Both the position numbers and the translations under genes were made by a program. 41,542 nt of DNA from Actinomycetes bacterium (GTDB lineage Bacteria; Actinomycetota; Thermoleophilia; BMS3ABIN01), in NCBI GenBank assembly GCA_024275795.1, contig JAJRYJ010000009.1, positions 1 to 41,542 on the forward strand, in the 5' to 3' direction. Positions 1 through 8,294 of this stretch are shown here, one piece after another (within the stretch, counting starts at the first letter, position 1; the number at the start of each line of letters is the position of its first letter). Below the pieces are notes generated by a model. That model saw only the letters and a program-made list of their open reading frames with translations, did not search any database and was not told the origin of the DNA.

Positions 1-471
1 GCGTTCAATCTCTTTCTCGGAAATACGGGAAAAACGCACCTCGGTGACCGAGTGGCCGGTGCGCTCGTGGTGTACGCCGCTCTCATCCGCTTCTTCTCCG
101 GATCCCGCTGCCCCGCCTTCCCCGCCTCTGCCACTCCAGATGAGCGTCAGCCCGCTGTAGACATGGTGGATTTTTCCAGACAGCTTCCTGAGATATTCCG
201 CGGCCTCCGTCTCGTCCTCCGCCTTGCCTACTGCGGTCTTGCCTTCCATCACTACCATGGTATCAACGCCGAGGACGGACCTGCCGGAGGGGAGCGGCTC
301 AAGACCCCGGGTTGCCGAGCGGGCCTTGCCCAGGCTGTGGCGCTCCACCAGCTCGACCGGCGATGCCCCCGGCCTGTCTACCTCGTCGTAATCGGGCACC
401 ACGATCTCGAAATCGACTCCCAGGGCTTCGAGCAGATGCTTGCGTTGCGGGGACTTGGAGGCCAGGTACAA
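1..471 (-). CDS. maf: Maf-like nucleotide pyrophosphatase (3' part outside the window)
   Basis: Reverse-strand frame reading leftward off the window edge. It opens with LYLASKSPQRKHLLEALGVD, the Maf N-terminus with its SPQR phosphate-binding motif, and continues with GVDTMVV (family GADTVV) and VTEVRFSRISEKEIER. Maf/YhdE proteins hydrolyse non-canonical or modified nucleoside triphosphates in the cytosol and are linked to septum control. No ATG precedes the conserved start, so I use the TTG at 471-469; an upstream start overlapping the end of ndk is possible. About 15 bases separate it from ndk, so it is probably the last gene seen of the valS-folC-ndk operon. An acidic, glycine-rich stretch of about 25 residues sits between the TLIW strand and VTEVRF, longer than usual there. 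The C-terminus is not visible. Confidence 0.85.
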   Translation of the reverse strand, partial: MYLASKSPQRKHLLEALGVDFEIVVPDYDEVDRPGASPVELVERHSLGKARSATRGLEPLPSGRSVLGVDTMVVMEGKTAVGKAEDETEAAEYLRKLSGKIHHVYSGLTLIWSGRGGEGGAAGSGEEADESGVHHERTGHSVTEVRFSRISEKEIER

Positions 472-484
472 GGCGCCCCCGCTG

Positions 485-898
485 TCAGACGATCTCTTCC
501 TCGTTGAAATACAGCGCTATCTCGCGGGCGGCGCTCTCGGGGCCGTCGGAACCATGGACGATGTTGTTGACTATCTCCGTGGCGAAATCGCCGCGGATGG
601 TCCCCGGCTCCGCCGCCAGCGGATTGGTGGCGCCCATCATCTTGCGCACCACCGAGATGGCCTCCGGGCCCTCAAGCACCATGGCCACCACCGGGCCGGA
701 GGTGATGGAACCCACCAGCTCACCGAAAAAGTCCTTTTCACGGTGTTCGGCGTAATGCTCGGCCGCCAGCTCCGTATCCACCAGCAGCATCTTCATGGCG
801 CGCATGCAGAAGCCGCGGCGCTCGAAACGCGCTACGACCTCACCCACCAGGCCCCGGGATACGGCTCCGGGCTTCACCAGCACGAAAGTCCTCTCCAC
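485..898 (-). CDS. ndk: Nucleoside diphosphate kinase
   Basis: A 137-residue protein, the standard length of the family. NDK transfers the gamma phosphate of ATP to nucleoside diphosphates through a phosphohistidine, balancing cytosolic NTP pools. The active-site block [13 protein letters not shown] is intact with the catalytic His at residue 115, and the N-terminal [12 protein letters not shown] strand is canonical. The start ATG at 898 gives a normal N-terminus. It lies 12 bases after the zinc-ribbon membrane protein and just before maf, in a run of same-strand genes starting at valS, so co-transcription is likely. Nothing unusual is seen. Confidence 0.97.
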   Translation of the reverse strand: MERTFVLVKPGAVSRGLVGEVVARFERRGFCMRAMKMLLVDTELAAEHYAEHREKDFFGELVGSITSGPVVAMVLEGPEAISVVRKMMGATNPLAAEPGTIRGDFATEIVNNIVHGSDGPESAAREIALYFNEEEIV

Positions 899-910
899 GA
901 TCCCTCCAGT

Positions 911-1423
911 TTAAGTGAACATTTCCTCTTCTTCGCCCCTGGCCTGCGCCGCGCCCGCGTCGACGCCACAGAAAGGGCATGCTCTCCAGGCGGGGTCGAT
1001 GGGCTTGCCACAGCTCTTGCAGGCCACCTTCAGGTTCTGGCGGCAGTTGGGACAGACAAGATAGTCATCCCTCACGGGCATCTGGCAGGAAGGACACCTG
1101 GGCGTGTTCGTCGCCACCTCCAGTTTGCGCGCCTGGATCTCCAGCTCGCGCTCCACCACATCCTCAAGATACTCCGGCGGCCGCAATATCACGTAAAAGA
1201 GCGTTCCCAGGTAGGGGAAGATAAACGAAGTCGCCACGGCGATGCCGATCATCAGCGGGTCGCTGATGCGGCGCTTGGCGTCCTTGTAGGTCCAGTAGAC
1301 CAGCGCCAGCCACAGGGCCACCAGCACAGCCTTGGTGATCAGCGTCGTGAACTCCCACCAGGGGGAATCGAAGAAGCTCTCCGCTTCGTTCGACACCTCC
1401 GTCTGAGCGATTATGTAATGCAT
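911..1423 (-). CDS. Membrane protein with C-terminal double zinc ribbon
   Basis: A 170-residue protein of no firmly recognised family. Residues about 25-45 and 58-82 form two hydrophobic helices, with a short basic YKDAKRR loop between them. After a charged, probably helical linker (about 83-105) come two zinc ribbons: CPSC...CPNC and CKSC...CPFC, eight cysteines in four CxxC pairs. It ends in an acidic tail. The topology suggests a membrane anchor presenting a cytosolic zinc-binding domain. It starts one base after the folC stop (TGA-C-ATG), so translation is probably coupled. In many actinobacteria the slot between folC and ndk holds a small DUF4233 membrane protein; this one is in the same position but has added zinc ribbons. 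Its function is unknown. Confidence 0.85.
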   Translation of the reverse strand: MHYIIAQTEVSNEAESFFDSPWWEFTTLITKAVLVALWLALVYWTYKDAKRRISDPLMIGIAVATSFIFPYLGTLFYVILRPPEYLEDVVERELEIQARKLEVATNTPRCPSCQMPVRDDYLVCPNCRQNLKVACKSCGKPIDPAWRACPFCGVDAGAAQARGEEEEMFT

Positions 1424-1424
1424 G

Positions 1425-2711
1425 TCACGCCATCCGTTTCTTGATATCAGCCAGCAGGTAGATCGAACCCGTTATCAGGATCACGTCACGGATGGATGCC
1501 AGCTTGAAGGCGCTCTCCAGCGCCGACTGGCTCTCCCTGGCGACGAATGTCTGCACCGAACTCTCCTCCACGACGGGAAGCCTGGAAAGCTTCTGGGCCG
1601 ACATGGAACGTCTATTCGAGTTCTCGGTGACGAATAAGATATCACAAAAATCCAGCAGCTGTTCAAGCATCGCCGACGCGTCCTTGTCCTTGAGTATGGA
1701 GGCCACGCCGATGACGCGCCTGCCTTCCGTCATCTGCTTCAGCGACTTCAGCAGCTCGGCGATGCTGCTAGGATTATGGGCGCCGTCGAGGATGACCATC
1801 GGCTTCTCCGAGATGATCTCCATGCGCGCCGGTATCATGATGCGCGGCAGCGAACGCTTGAGCTTCTTTTCGTCCAGTGGCTTGCGCGTGAACAGCTCGG
1901 CCGCCTGGATGGCGACGGCGCAGTTGGTGCGCTGGTACTGTCCCAGCAGGGACAGTTTCAGGTCGGAATAGTGGCCCTTGGCGGTCCAGACGTCGAAACG
2001 CTTCTCTCCCCTGCCCTTGAGCAGGGAATAATCCTCTTCGAAGACCTTGTAGCGGGCCTTCTTGCGCTTGCAGATCTTTACCGCTTCCTTGAGCGCCTCG
2101 TCAGAGAGGGCGCCAAGAACCACGTTGCCCTTCTCCGGCACCACCGCCATCTTCTCCTTGACGATTGAGCGCACGTTCTTGCCCAGCAGATCCGTATGCT
2201 CCAGCTCGATGTTGGTCAGCACCTGCACGTGGGTCTTGGCGAAGACGTTGGTGGCGTCGTAGCGCCCGCCCAGGCCTGCCTCCATCACCGCCACGTTGAC
2301 CTTCTGGCGTGCGAAATAGAGGATGCCCAGCGCCGTCAGTATCTCGAACTGGGTCAGGGGACCGCTGCTGCGGGCCCGCTTGTTGACCTCCTCGGCCTTC
2401 TCCCGCACTTCCTCCAGCAACGCCTCGAAACGGGAATCGGATATCTCGCGGCCGTTGATGATGTAGCGTTCTGTGAAGGAGACCAGGTGCGGCGAAAGGT
2501 AGGCTCCGGCTTTCAACCCCTGAGCCGAGAGGATGGCCGCCAGCATGCGCGCAGTGGATGACTTGCCGTTGGTGCCCACCACATGGATAGCCTTGATGCG
2601 CTTCTGCGGGTTCTTCAATGCCTTCAGCAGCTTGTTGATGCGCGCCAGACCCGGCCGCATGCCCAGCCGGTCCAAATCCTCCAGGTATTTGTAAAGGTCC
2701 GTATCGCTCAT
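1425..2711 (-). CDS. folC: Folylpolyglutamate synthase / dihydrofolate synthase
   Basis: A 428-residue Mur-ligase-superfamily enzyme that adds glutamate to dihydropteroate and/or folates using ATP. The P-loop HVVGTNGKSST lies at about residues 43-53, the omega-loop region GAYLSPHLVSFTERY at about 73-87, VMEAGLGGRYDATN in the central domain, and the C-terminal domain carries the ligase signature ILDGAHNP. Length is typical. The ATG at 2711 follows the valS stop by three bases, so the pair is probably coupled, and the next gene begins one base after its stop. Whether it makes dihydrofolate as well as polyglutamates cannot be decided from the sequence. Confidence 0.95.
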   Translation of the reverse strand: MSDTDLYKYLEDLDRLGMRPGLARINKLLKALKNPQKRIKAIHVVGTNGKSSTARMLAAILSAQGLKAGAYLSPHLVSFTERYIINGREISDSRFEALLEEVREKAEEVNKRARSSGPLTQFEILTALGILYFARQKVNVAVMEAGLGGRYDATNVFAKTHVQVLTNIELEHTDLLGKNVRSIVKEKMAVVPEKGNVVLGALSDEALKEAVKICKRKKARYKVFEEDYSLLKGRGEKRFDVWTAKGHYSDLKLSLLGQYQRTNCAVAIQAAELFTRKPLDEKKLKRSLPRIMIPARMEIISEKPMVILDGAHNPSSIAELLKSLKQMTEGRRVIGVASILKDKDASAMLEQLLDFCDILFVTENSNRRSMSAQKLSRLPVVEESSVQTFVARESQSALESAFKLASIRDVILITGSIYLLADIKKRMA

Positions 2712-2714
2712 ATA

Positions 2715-5369
2715 TCAGCCGAAATAACGCCGGAACTGCTGCTCCAGCTCCCCCAGTTCCCGTTCATGGGCACGCAGCTTTTCCCGCTCCTGCTCCACCA
2801 GCTCGGCGGGCGCCTTTTCCACGAATTTCTCATTTCCCAACTTTCCCTGCGAACGGGAGAGTTCCTGCTTTTTCCTGGTGATCGCCGTCTCCAGGCGCTG
2901 CCGTTCCTGTTCGATGTCGATCAGGCCCTCGAGCGGTATCAGCAACTTGCCGCCGGGGACCAGGGCCACGGCCGATTTCCCGTCCGCGGCGGTGGCATCG
3001 CCCTCGTCGGCAACGCTCTCCACCAGTTGCGTAGCCGAGAGCGATTCCAGCAGGCCCGCATTCGCCTCCAGTATCAGCCTGACGCGATCGTCTTCAGTGA
3101 CCAGAACGGCTGCCGCCTGCTTGCGCGGCGGCACCCGGAGCTCGTTGCGCAGGGTCCTCACGGACACCACCGTCTCCATCAACTGCTCCATCTCCGCCTC
3201 CGCGCCGGCGTCGCGACGCGCATCATCGCCGGCCGGGTAAACGCTCTCGATCAGGAAACCGCGCTCCCCCGGGAGCATGGACGCCAGCTCCTCGCTGAGG
3301 AAGGGGATGAACGGATGCAGCAGGCGCAATATGTTATCCAGCAGGTGCAGCAGGTGGGCCGAGACCTGGCGTTTCTCCCCCTCATCGTCGCCGTACAGCC
3401 GCAGCTTGGCAATCTCCACGTACCAGTCGCAGAACTCATTCCAGACGAAACGGTAGAGCACCCTCGTGGCCTCGGCGAAATCATAGTCGTCCAGGCGGCG
3501 GTTGACCTCGGCGGCGGCCGCCTGCAGCCGGCTCTCGATCCAGCGGTCCGCCAGCGTGGCGTTCGAGGGGGCCGGCTCCACCTGCTCCACACCCAGCAGC
3601 ACGAAACGCGCCGCATTGAAGATCTTGTTGCAGAAGTTGCGGCTCATCTCGATGCGCTCGTCGGCGAAGCGCACGTCCTGGGTGCTGGCCATGTTCAGCA
3701 GGCCGTAGCGGGTGGCGTCGGCGCCGTAGCTCTCAACCAGTTCCAGCGGATCGACTCCGGTGCCCAGGGACTTGCTCATGCGCCGGCCGTCCTTGGCCAT
3801 GATGGTGGGGTTGATGATGACGTCGCTGTAGGGGATGTCCCCGGGGAACTCCATCCCCATCATCACCATGCGCGCCACCCAGAGGAAGATGATGTCGCGC
3901 GCCGTCACCAGCGCGTCCGTGGGATAGAACTGCCTCAGCCTCTCCGTGTTCTCGGGCCAGCCCAGGGTGGCAAAGGGCCAGAGGGCCGAGCTGAACCAGG
4001 TATCGAGCACATCCTCCTCCTGCCTCAGCTCTGCCGAGCCGCACCTCGGGCAGGTCGCAGGCGCCTCCTCGCGAACTACCACCTCGTCACACTCCTCGCA
4101 ATACCATACCGGCAGCCGGTGGCCCCACCAGAGCTGGCGTGAGATGCACCAGGGCCGGATGGAGCGCATCCAGTCCAGGTAGACCCCGGCCCAGCGCTGC
4201 GGGTGGAACTTCACCCTGCCGTCCTCCACCACCTCGATGGCGGGCCGCGCCAGCGAGTCCATGCGCATGAACCACTGCAGGGAGATGTAGGGCTCTATCA
4301 CCGTATCGCAGCGGTAACAGGTGCCCACCGAATGCTTGTAGGGCTCGGTTTTCTCCAGGTAGCCGTCCCGCTCCAGGCGGTGGACTATCTGCCCGCGGGC
4401 CTCCTCCATGGTCAGGCCGGCGAACTTGCCCCCCTGTTCGTTTATCTTGCCATCCGGGGTGAAGACGTTTATCTCCTGCAGGCCGTGCTTCTTGCCCAGC
4501 TCGAAGTCGTTGGGATCGTGGGCGGGCGTTATCTTCAGGGCGCCGGTACCGAAGTCCATGTCTACATAAGTATCTGCGATCACCGGCAGCTCCCGCTCCA
4601 CCAGCGGCAGCATCACGCTCTTGCCGATAAAATCGGCGTAGCGGTCGTCGTTGGGGTTGACCGCCACCGCCGTGTCCCCCAGCATGGTCTCGGGACGCGC
4701 CGTGGCGATAGTCAGATGGGCGTCCTCGCCGATGACCGGATAGCGGACATAGTAGAACTTGTCCTCGTCCTCCCTGTGCTCTACTTCCAGGTCAGACAGG
4801 GCCGTATGGCAGCGCGTGCACCAGTTGACCATATACTCGTCACGATAGATGTAACCTTTCTCGTAGAGGGCGACGAATACCCGGTGGACGGCGCGCACGT
4901 AGCCCTCATCCAGGGTAAAGCGTTCGCCCGCGTAATCCAGGGCGCAGCCCAGGCGCTTCAGCTGGTTGATGATTGTGGAGCCGTACTGGTCGCGCCACTG
5001 CCAGACGCGCCGCTCGAACTCCTCGCGCCCCAGTTCATGGCGGTCCAGTCCCTCCCGGGCCAGCTGCTTCTCCACCTGGTTCTGGGTGGCGATGCCGGCA
5101 TGATCGGTGCCGCAGACCCAGAGCGTGTCCTTTCCCCGCATGCGGTTGAGCCGGATCAGCAGATCCTGGATGGAGGCGTTGAGCGCATGGCCCATGTGCA
5201 GGGAGCCGGTGACATTGGGTGGGGGCAGCACGATGCAGTAGGAATCCCTCCCCGGGTCCTCGGCGGGCGAGAAAAGGCCGGCATCCAGCCAGCCGTCCAT
5301 CCAGCGGGATTCGATATCCACCGGGGAATAACGGGTATTTTTCTTTAATTTTTCGCGGATTTGCTGCAT
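2715..5369 (-). CDS. valS: Valine--tRNA ligase
   Basis: Class I aminoacyl-tRNA synthetase of 884 residues that charges tRNA-Val. It has the HIGH-type motif in PPPNVTGSLHMGHAL near residue 50, the editing (CP1) domain in the middle, a CxxC/CxxC zinc knuckle (CEEC...CPRC), the KMSKS-type motif GRRMSKSLGTG, an anticodon-binding helical domain, and the ValRS C-terminal coiled coil ending LEQQFRRYFG. The frame is open upstream to 5480, but the conserved N-terminus (KNTRYSPVDIESRW) fits the ATG at 5369, preceded by a weak GGAAA ribosome site. It is the first gene of the valS-folC-zinc ribbon-ndk-maf run. I see no obvious T-box leader upstream. Confidence 0.97.
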   Translation of the reverse strand: MQQIREKLKKNTRYSPVDIESRWMDGWLDAGLFSPAEDPGRDSYCIVLPPPNVTGSLHMGHALNASIQDLLIRLNRMRGKDTLWVCGTDHAGIATQNQVEKQLAREGLDRHELGREEFERRVWQWRDQYGSTIINQLKRLGCALDYAGERFTLDEGYVRAVHRVFVALYEKGYIYRDEYMVNWCTRCHTALSDLEVEHREDEDKFYYVRYPVIGEDAHLTIATARPETMLGDTAVAVNPNDDRYADFIGKSVMLPLVERELPVIADTYVDMDFGTGALKITPAHDPNDFELGKKHGLQEINVFTPDGKINEQGGKFAGLTMEEARGQIVHRLERDGYLEKTEPYKHSVGTCYRCDTVIEPYISLQWFMRMDSLARPAIEVVEDGRVKFHPQRWAGVYLDWMRSIRPWCISRQLWWGHRLPVWYCEECDEVVVREEAPATCPRCGSAELRQEEDVLDTWFSSALWPFATLGWPENTERLRQFYPTDALVTARDIIFLWVARMVMMGMEFPGDIPYSDVIINPTIMAKDGRRMSKSLGTGVDPLELVESYGADATRYGLLNMASTQDVRFADERIEMSRNFCNKIFNAARFVLLGVEQVEPAPSNATLADRWIESRLQAAAAEVNRRLDDYDFAEATRVLYRFVWNEFCDWYVEIAKLRLYGDDEGEKRQVSAHLLHLLDNILRLLHPFIPFLSEELASMLPGERGFLIESVYPAGDDARRDAGAEAEMEQLMETVVSVRTLRNELRVPPRKQAAAVLVTEDDRVRLILEANAGLLESLSATQLVESVADEGDATAADGKSAVALVPGGKLLIPLEGLIDIEQERQRLETAITRKKQELSRSQGKLGNEKFVEKAPAELVEQEREKLRAHERELGELEQQFRRYFG

Positions 5370-5439
5370 TTTCCAGGCGCCGCCGGTTGCGGCCGCTGCA
5401 ATTCTATCACAAGAGAAGTCGGGCGGGCCCGCTCCTCTT

Positions 5440-6450
5440 TCAGTCCGTGGCCACCCGGCGGACGCCGAAGTTCGACTCATACCAGCTGATGAACGCCCTG
5501 TAGCCGCGCATGAAGAACTTCTGAATGATGATGCAGCATGCGATGAAGACCGGGAAGAACAGCAGAGTCATCAGAGCGCCCATCAGGTAGTGGATCCTGA
5601 GGATTCCCAGATACTTCAGCAACTCGAAGTACGCAGAATGGAACAGGAAAAGCGTCAGTGAATACTTGCCCAGGAGCCCGACGAACCTGCTGAACGGCAG
5701 CGGCGGCCTGATGGAGACGGCATAAAGGCACAGGCTGAAGTTGAAGAGCATGAACGGTATCGTCTTGAAAGACTGGTCCGATGGAAACCGGGTGAGTACG
5801 GCAAACAGCAGGTATCCGGCCAGCGAGACAAGGGCGGCGTAACCGTTCCTGAACTTCCCGGGATATGAGGCAATCAGGGGCGGTATCAGCATCCCCAGCG
5901 CAAAAATGAGGATATTGGCCAGAAAGAAGTCCCTATAGAAATACTCATACATATAAGGAAGATATTCATTATGGAGGTTTACGAACCAGTAGCTTACGGG
6001 CAGGAAAAGCATCATCACGCCGAGCAGGGTCATCAGGAACGACCGCGGCTGCAGCTTGCGGATGACCAGGTAGAGGAACGGCGCCCACAGGTAACAATGG
6101 AACAGCGAGGTGAAAAACCACATGATGCCCGGCGCCGGCTTCAGCGGTATCAGGAAGAGCTTGTCGATGGTCATCAGGCTGAAGCCGTCCAGCGAATACC
6201 ACTCGGGCTCGATGTAGATGTAAAGGGCGAGTGCCAGCCAGTAGATGGGCAGGATCTTGGCATAACGGCGCACGAAGAAGCTGAATACGGTCCGGTAATT
6301 GATGCCGTAACGGGTGAAATTCTTCTCCAGCGTATGGTAGATGCCGAAGCCGCTGACCACGAAGAAGATGGATACGGCGTTCACGAAGACGCCCAGGCGG
6401 TTGTCGCTGTAGAAACCGTTATAGAAGCCGCCGAAATGGGCCAGCATCAC
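5440..6450 (-). CDS. Acyltransferase 3 family membrane protein, 5' end probably frameshifted
   Basis: A multi-pass protein with around ten hydrophobic helices, resembling acyltransferase-3 (OafA/NodX/WecH-type) enzymes that O-acylate cell-surface sugars. Recognisable parts are VMLAHFGGFYNGF (the usual catalytic His after the first helix), FFVVSGFGIYHTL and FFVRRYAKILPIYWLAL (the R-R-ilPiyw signature). The ATG at 6450 cuts the family signature: in frame upstream the DNA still reads NYLRGAAIALV, matching the usual xLDxLRGxAI start, but no ATG, GTG or TTG lies between there and an in-frame stop near 6520. An ATG at 6520 in the neighbouring frame would join this frame if the run of four C at 6504-6507 had one more base. 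Either a sequence error or a real lesion. The substrate is unknown; no glycan cluster is adjacent. Confidence 0.75.
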   Translation of the reverse strand: MMLAHFGGFYNGFYSDNRLGVFVNAVSIFFVVSGFGIYHTLEKNFTRYGINYRTVFSFFVRRYAKILPIYWLALALYIYIEPEWYSLDGFSLMTIDKLFLIPLKPAPGIMWFFTSLFHCYLWAPFLYLVIRKLQPRSFLMTLLGVMMLFLPVSYWFVNLHNEYLPYMYEYFYRDFFLANILIFALGMLIPPLIASYPGKFRNGYAALVSLAGYLLFAVLTRFPSDQSFKTIPFMLFNFSLCLYAVSIRPPLPFSRFVGLLGKYSLTLFLFHSAYFELLKYLGILRIHYLMGALMTLLFFPVFIACCIIIQKFFMRGYRAFISWYESNFGVRRVATD

Positions 6451-6718
6451 CAGCGCTATCGCAGCCCCCCGAAGATAATTTATCGTACTCCGGGTATCTA
6501 TTTCCCCGTGTCTCCCGCATCAATGCTATAGCAATCCGGATGAACGGCTCCGGATATGACTATATAGATTACATTTATCCATATTGAATCACTTACACAC
6601 ATGGTTTTCAAATGTTCCATCGGCAAAGCTTATCCTTTATACGTGGGGGCCGGACAACCGGAGTGAAGGTATTTTCAGCACCAGTGGCGAAGCATACGGG
6701 CAAACAGGCAAAGGAAAC

Positions 6719-7768
6719 ATGGACACAACCGGGGCCATCAGAAAAACGCTGCTGGGGCGGCTTGCTCATTCAGATCTGGAGCCGGAGGAGAGACGGCGCC
6801 TGATCAATACCCTTTTCTACGGCAAGGACCACAACCGGCTGGCCCGCTTCTGGATATTGCTGCTGCTGTCAGTGATAATCGCCACGTTCGGCCTGCTCAC
6901 AAACTCCACCGCCGTCGTTATCGGCGCCATGCTGCTGGCCCCCCTGATGACCCCGATAATGGGCTTCTCGGCCGCCCTGGTGATGGTCTGGCCCAAACGC
7001 ATGCGCACCACCATGCTGCTGATAATCACGGCCATCGGTTTCTCCATCGGCCTTGCCTACCTGATTGCGGCCATGATGCCGGCAGTGCTTTTCGACACCT
7101 TGCCGGACGAGGTGATTTCGCGGACAACTCCGGGCCTCGCCGACCTGTTCATCGCCCTGGCCGCCGGCGGCGCCGGCGCCTTCGCCACGGTACGGGAGGA
7201 TGTCAGCGCCTCGCTCCCTGGAGTTGCCATCGCAGTGGCGCTGATTCCGCCGCTGTCTTCCGTCGGCGTCGTCCTTGCCTACGGCAGCATGAGCCTGGCG
7301 CTGGGTGCGCTGCTCCTTTTCCTGACAAACCTCTTCAGCATCATCCTGATGGCAAGCCTGGTATTCCTTGCCACCGGGTTCGTGCCCAAGGGCCGCATCG
7401 ATGAACTGGGTCGAAAGCTCTTGGCCGGACTGGTCGTGGCGGCCGTGGCTGTCTTCCTGATATCAATACCGCTCTTCGAAGCCGTAAAACGGGCTGTCTA
7501 TGAGGCGCAATTGACATCATCCGCGACCGAGGTTGTCGACAACTGGCTGGGGGACGGACCCTACCGGGTCGAGAACATGAAGGTTGACGACCACAGCGTC
7601 AACATCCTGCTGATAAGCCTTGAGAAACCGCCCGACATCAAGATCCTCGCCTCCGCCCTCGAGGCTGACCTCGGCAGAAAGGTAGACGTCGATGTTGTCT
7701 GGTTCCAGGGAGACAGGCAGTCCCTGGATTTCGATCAGGGTGCGCCCATCGGCCTGTATGGGATCTGA
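6719..7768 (+). CDS. DUF389 (TIGR00341-type) membrane protein
   Basis: About 349 residues. A short charged N-terminus is followed by around six hydrophobic helices containing the family hallmarks LLTNSTAVVIGAMLLAPLMT and GFSAAL, a second block with PGLADLFIALAAGGAGAFA and SLPGVAIAVALIPPLSSVGV, then a soluble C-terminal alpha/beta domain (about 260-349). DUF389 proteins are widespread integral membrane proteins of undetermined transport or sensory function. The ATG at 6719 is chosen because AAGGA precedes it at good spacing; the frame stays open upstream to 6584 but that part is unlike the family. It opens the plus-strand stress-like block, about 200 AT-richer bases from the divergent acyltransferase. 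The DUF4282 gene follows after 59 bases. Confidence 0.85.
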   Translation: MDTTGAIRKTLLGRLAHSDLEPEERRRLINTLFYGKDHNRLARFWILLLLSVIIATFGLLTNSTAVVIGAMLLAPLMTPIMGFSAALVMVWPKRMRTTMLLIITAIGFSIGLAYLIAAMMPAVLFDTLPDEVISRTTPGLADLFIALAAGGAGAFATVREDVSASLPGVAIAVALIPPLSSVGVVLAYGSMSLALGALLLFLTNLFSIILMASLVFLATGFVPKGRIDELGRKLLAGLVVAAVAVFLISIPLFEAVKRAVYEAQLTSSATEVVDNWLGDGPYRVENMKVDDHSVNILLISLEKPPDIKILASALEADLGRKVDVDVVWFQGDRQSLDFDQGAPIGLYGI

Positions 7769-7827
7769 CCTCCGGCCGGCGCAACCGCAACCTTTGAAAA
7801 ACTACTACAAGTGAAAGGAGGTAACCC

Positions 7828-8136
7828 ATGAACCAGGATATGAATGACGGCTCATTGTCAGCCCTGTTCGACCTGTCCTTCAACCAGTTCGTGACCATGA
7901 GTGTCATCAAGATACTCTATATATTGGCAATAGTGCTGGCCGGTCTCTTCGCGCTGTTCCTCGTGATCACCTCGTTCATCCAAAGCATCATCGGCGGGCT
8001 GGTGACGCTGGTGATAGCGCCGATCATCTTCATCATCTACGTGCTGATGGCCAGGATCTGGCTGGAGATCATCATGGTGATCTTCAGGATCGAGAAGAAC
8101 ACGAGAGTGGTAGCTGAATACACGGAAGCGGAATAG
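7828..8136 (+). CDS. DUF4282 family small membrane protein
   Basis: 102 residues. A short polar N-terminus and LFDLSFNQFVTMSVIKILYI lead into two strong hydrophobic helices (about residues 28-53 and 56-76), followed by RIWLEIIMVIFRIEKNTR, the conserved C-terminal signature of DUF4282. A near-perfect ribosome site (AAAGGAGGT, 7816-7824) precedes the ATG. DUF4282 proteins are common in actinobacteria and have no assigned function. A strong hairpin at 8165-8195 ends the transcript, so with the DUF389 gene upstream it probably forms a two-gene unit. Confidence 0.85.
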   Translation: MNQDMNDGSLSALFDLSFNQFVTMSVIKILYILAIVLAGLFALFLVITSFIQSIIGGLVTLVIAPIIFIIYVLMARIWLEIIMVIFRIEKNTRVVAEYTEAE

Positions 8137-8164
8137 CGGCAAAAAGCATCGCGTGTTTCTGTAT

Positions 8165-8199
8165 GGCTCTCCGGCGGCTTTCGCCCCGGGGAGCCTTTC
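8165..8199 (+). terminator. Rho-independent terminator after the DUF4282 gene
   Basis: GGCTCTCCGG (8165-8174) pairs with CCGGGGAGCC (8186-8195) with one G-T pair, and the loop itself can add a GGC/GCC pairing around TTTC. It is followed by TTTCATT on the plus strand. It separates the DUF389/DUF4282 pair from gadB. Confidence 0.7.
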
Positions 8200-8294
8200 A
8201 TTATCTGCAGCTGCCCGCAGTTTGGCGCACGCCTCTGACGGGTATTTAAAGTCAGCCTTGTCGGTCAACTGCCGAGCACCGAAGGAGCAACTAT

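Noticed and set aside
2583..4142. Long open frame antisense to valS (similar ones lie opposite gadB, lon, hisD and priA)
   Set aside because: Expected by chance in GC-rich DNA opposite a strongly coded gene; the translations are rich in Arg, His, Gln and Leu with no recognisable domain, and the opposite strand holds intact known enzymes.
7828..8136. Toxin-antitoxin or phage-holin role for the small membrane proteins
   Set aside because: The DUF4282 signature is clear, lengths and charges do not suggest a holin, and no antitoxin or phage gene is adjacent.
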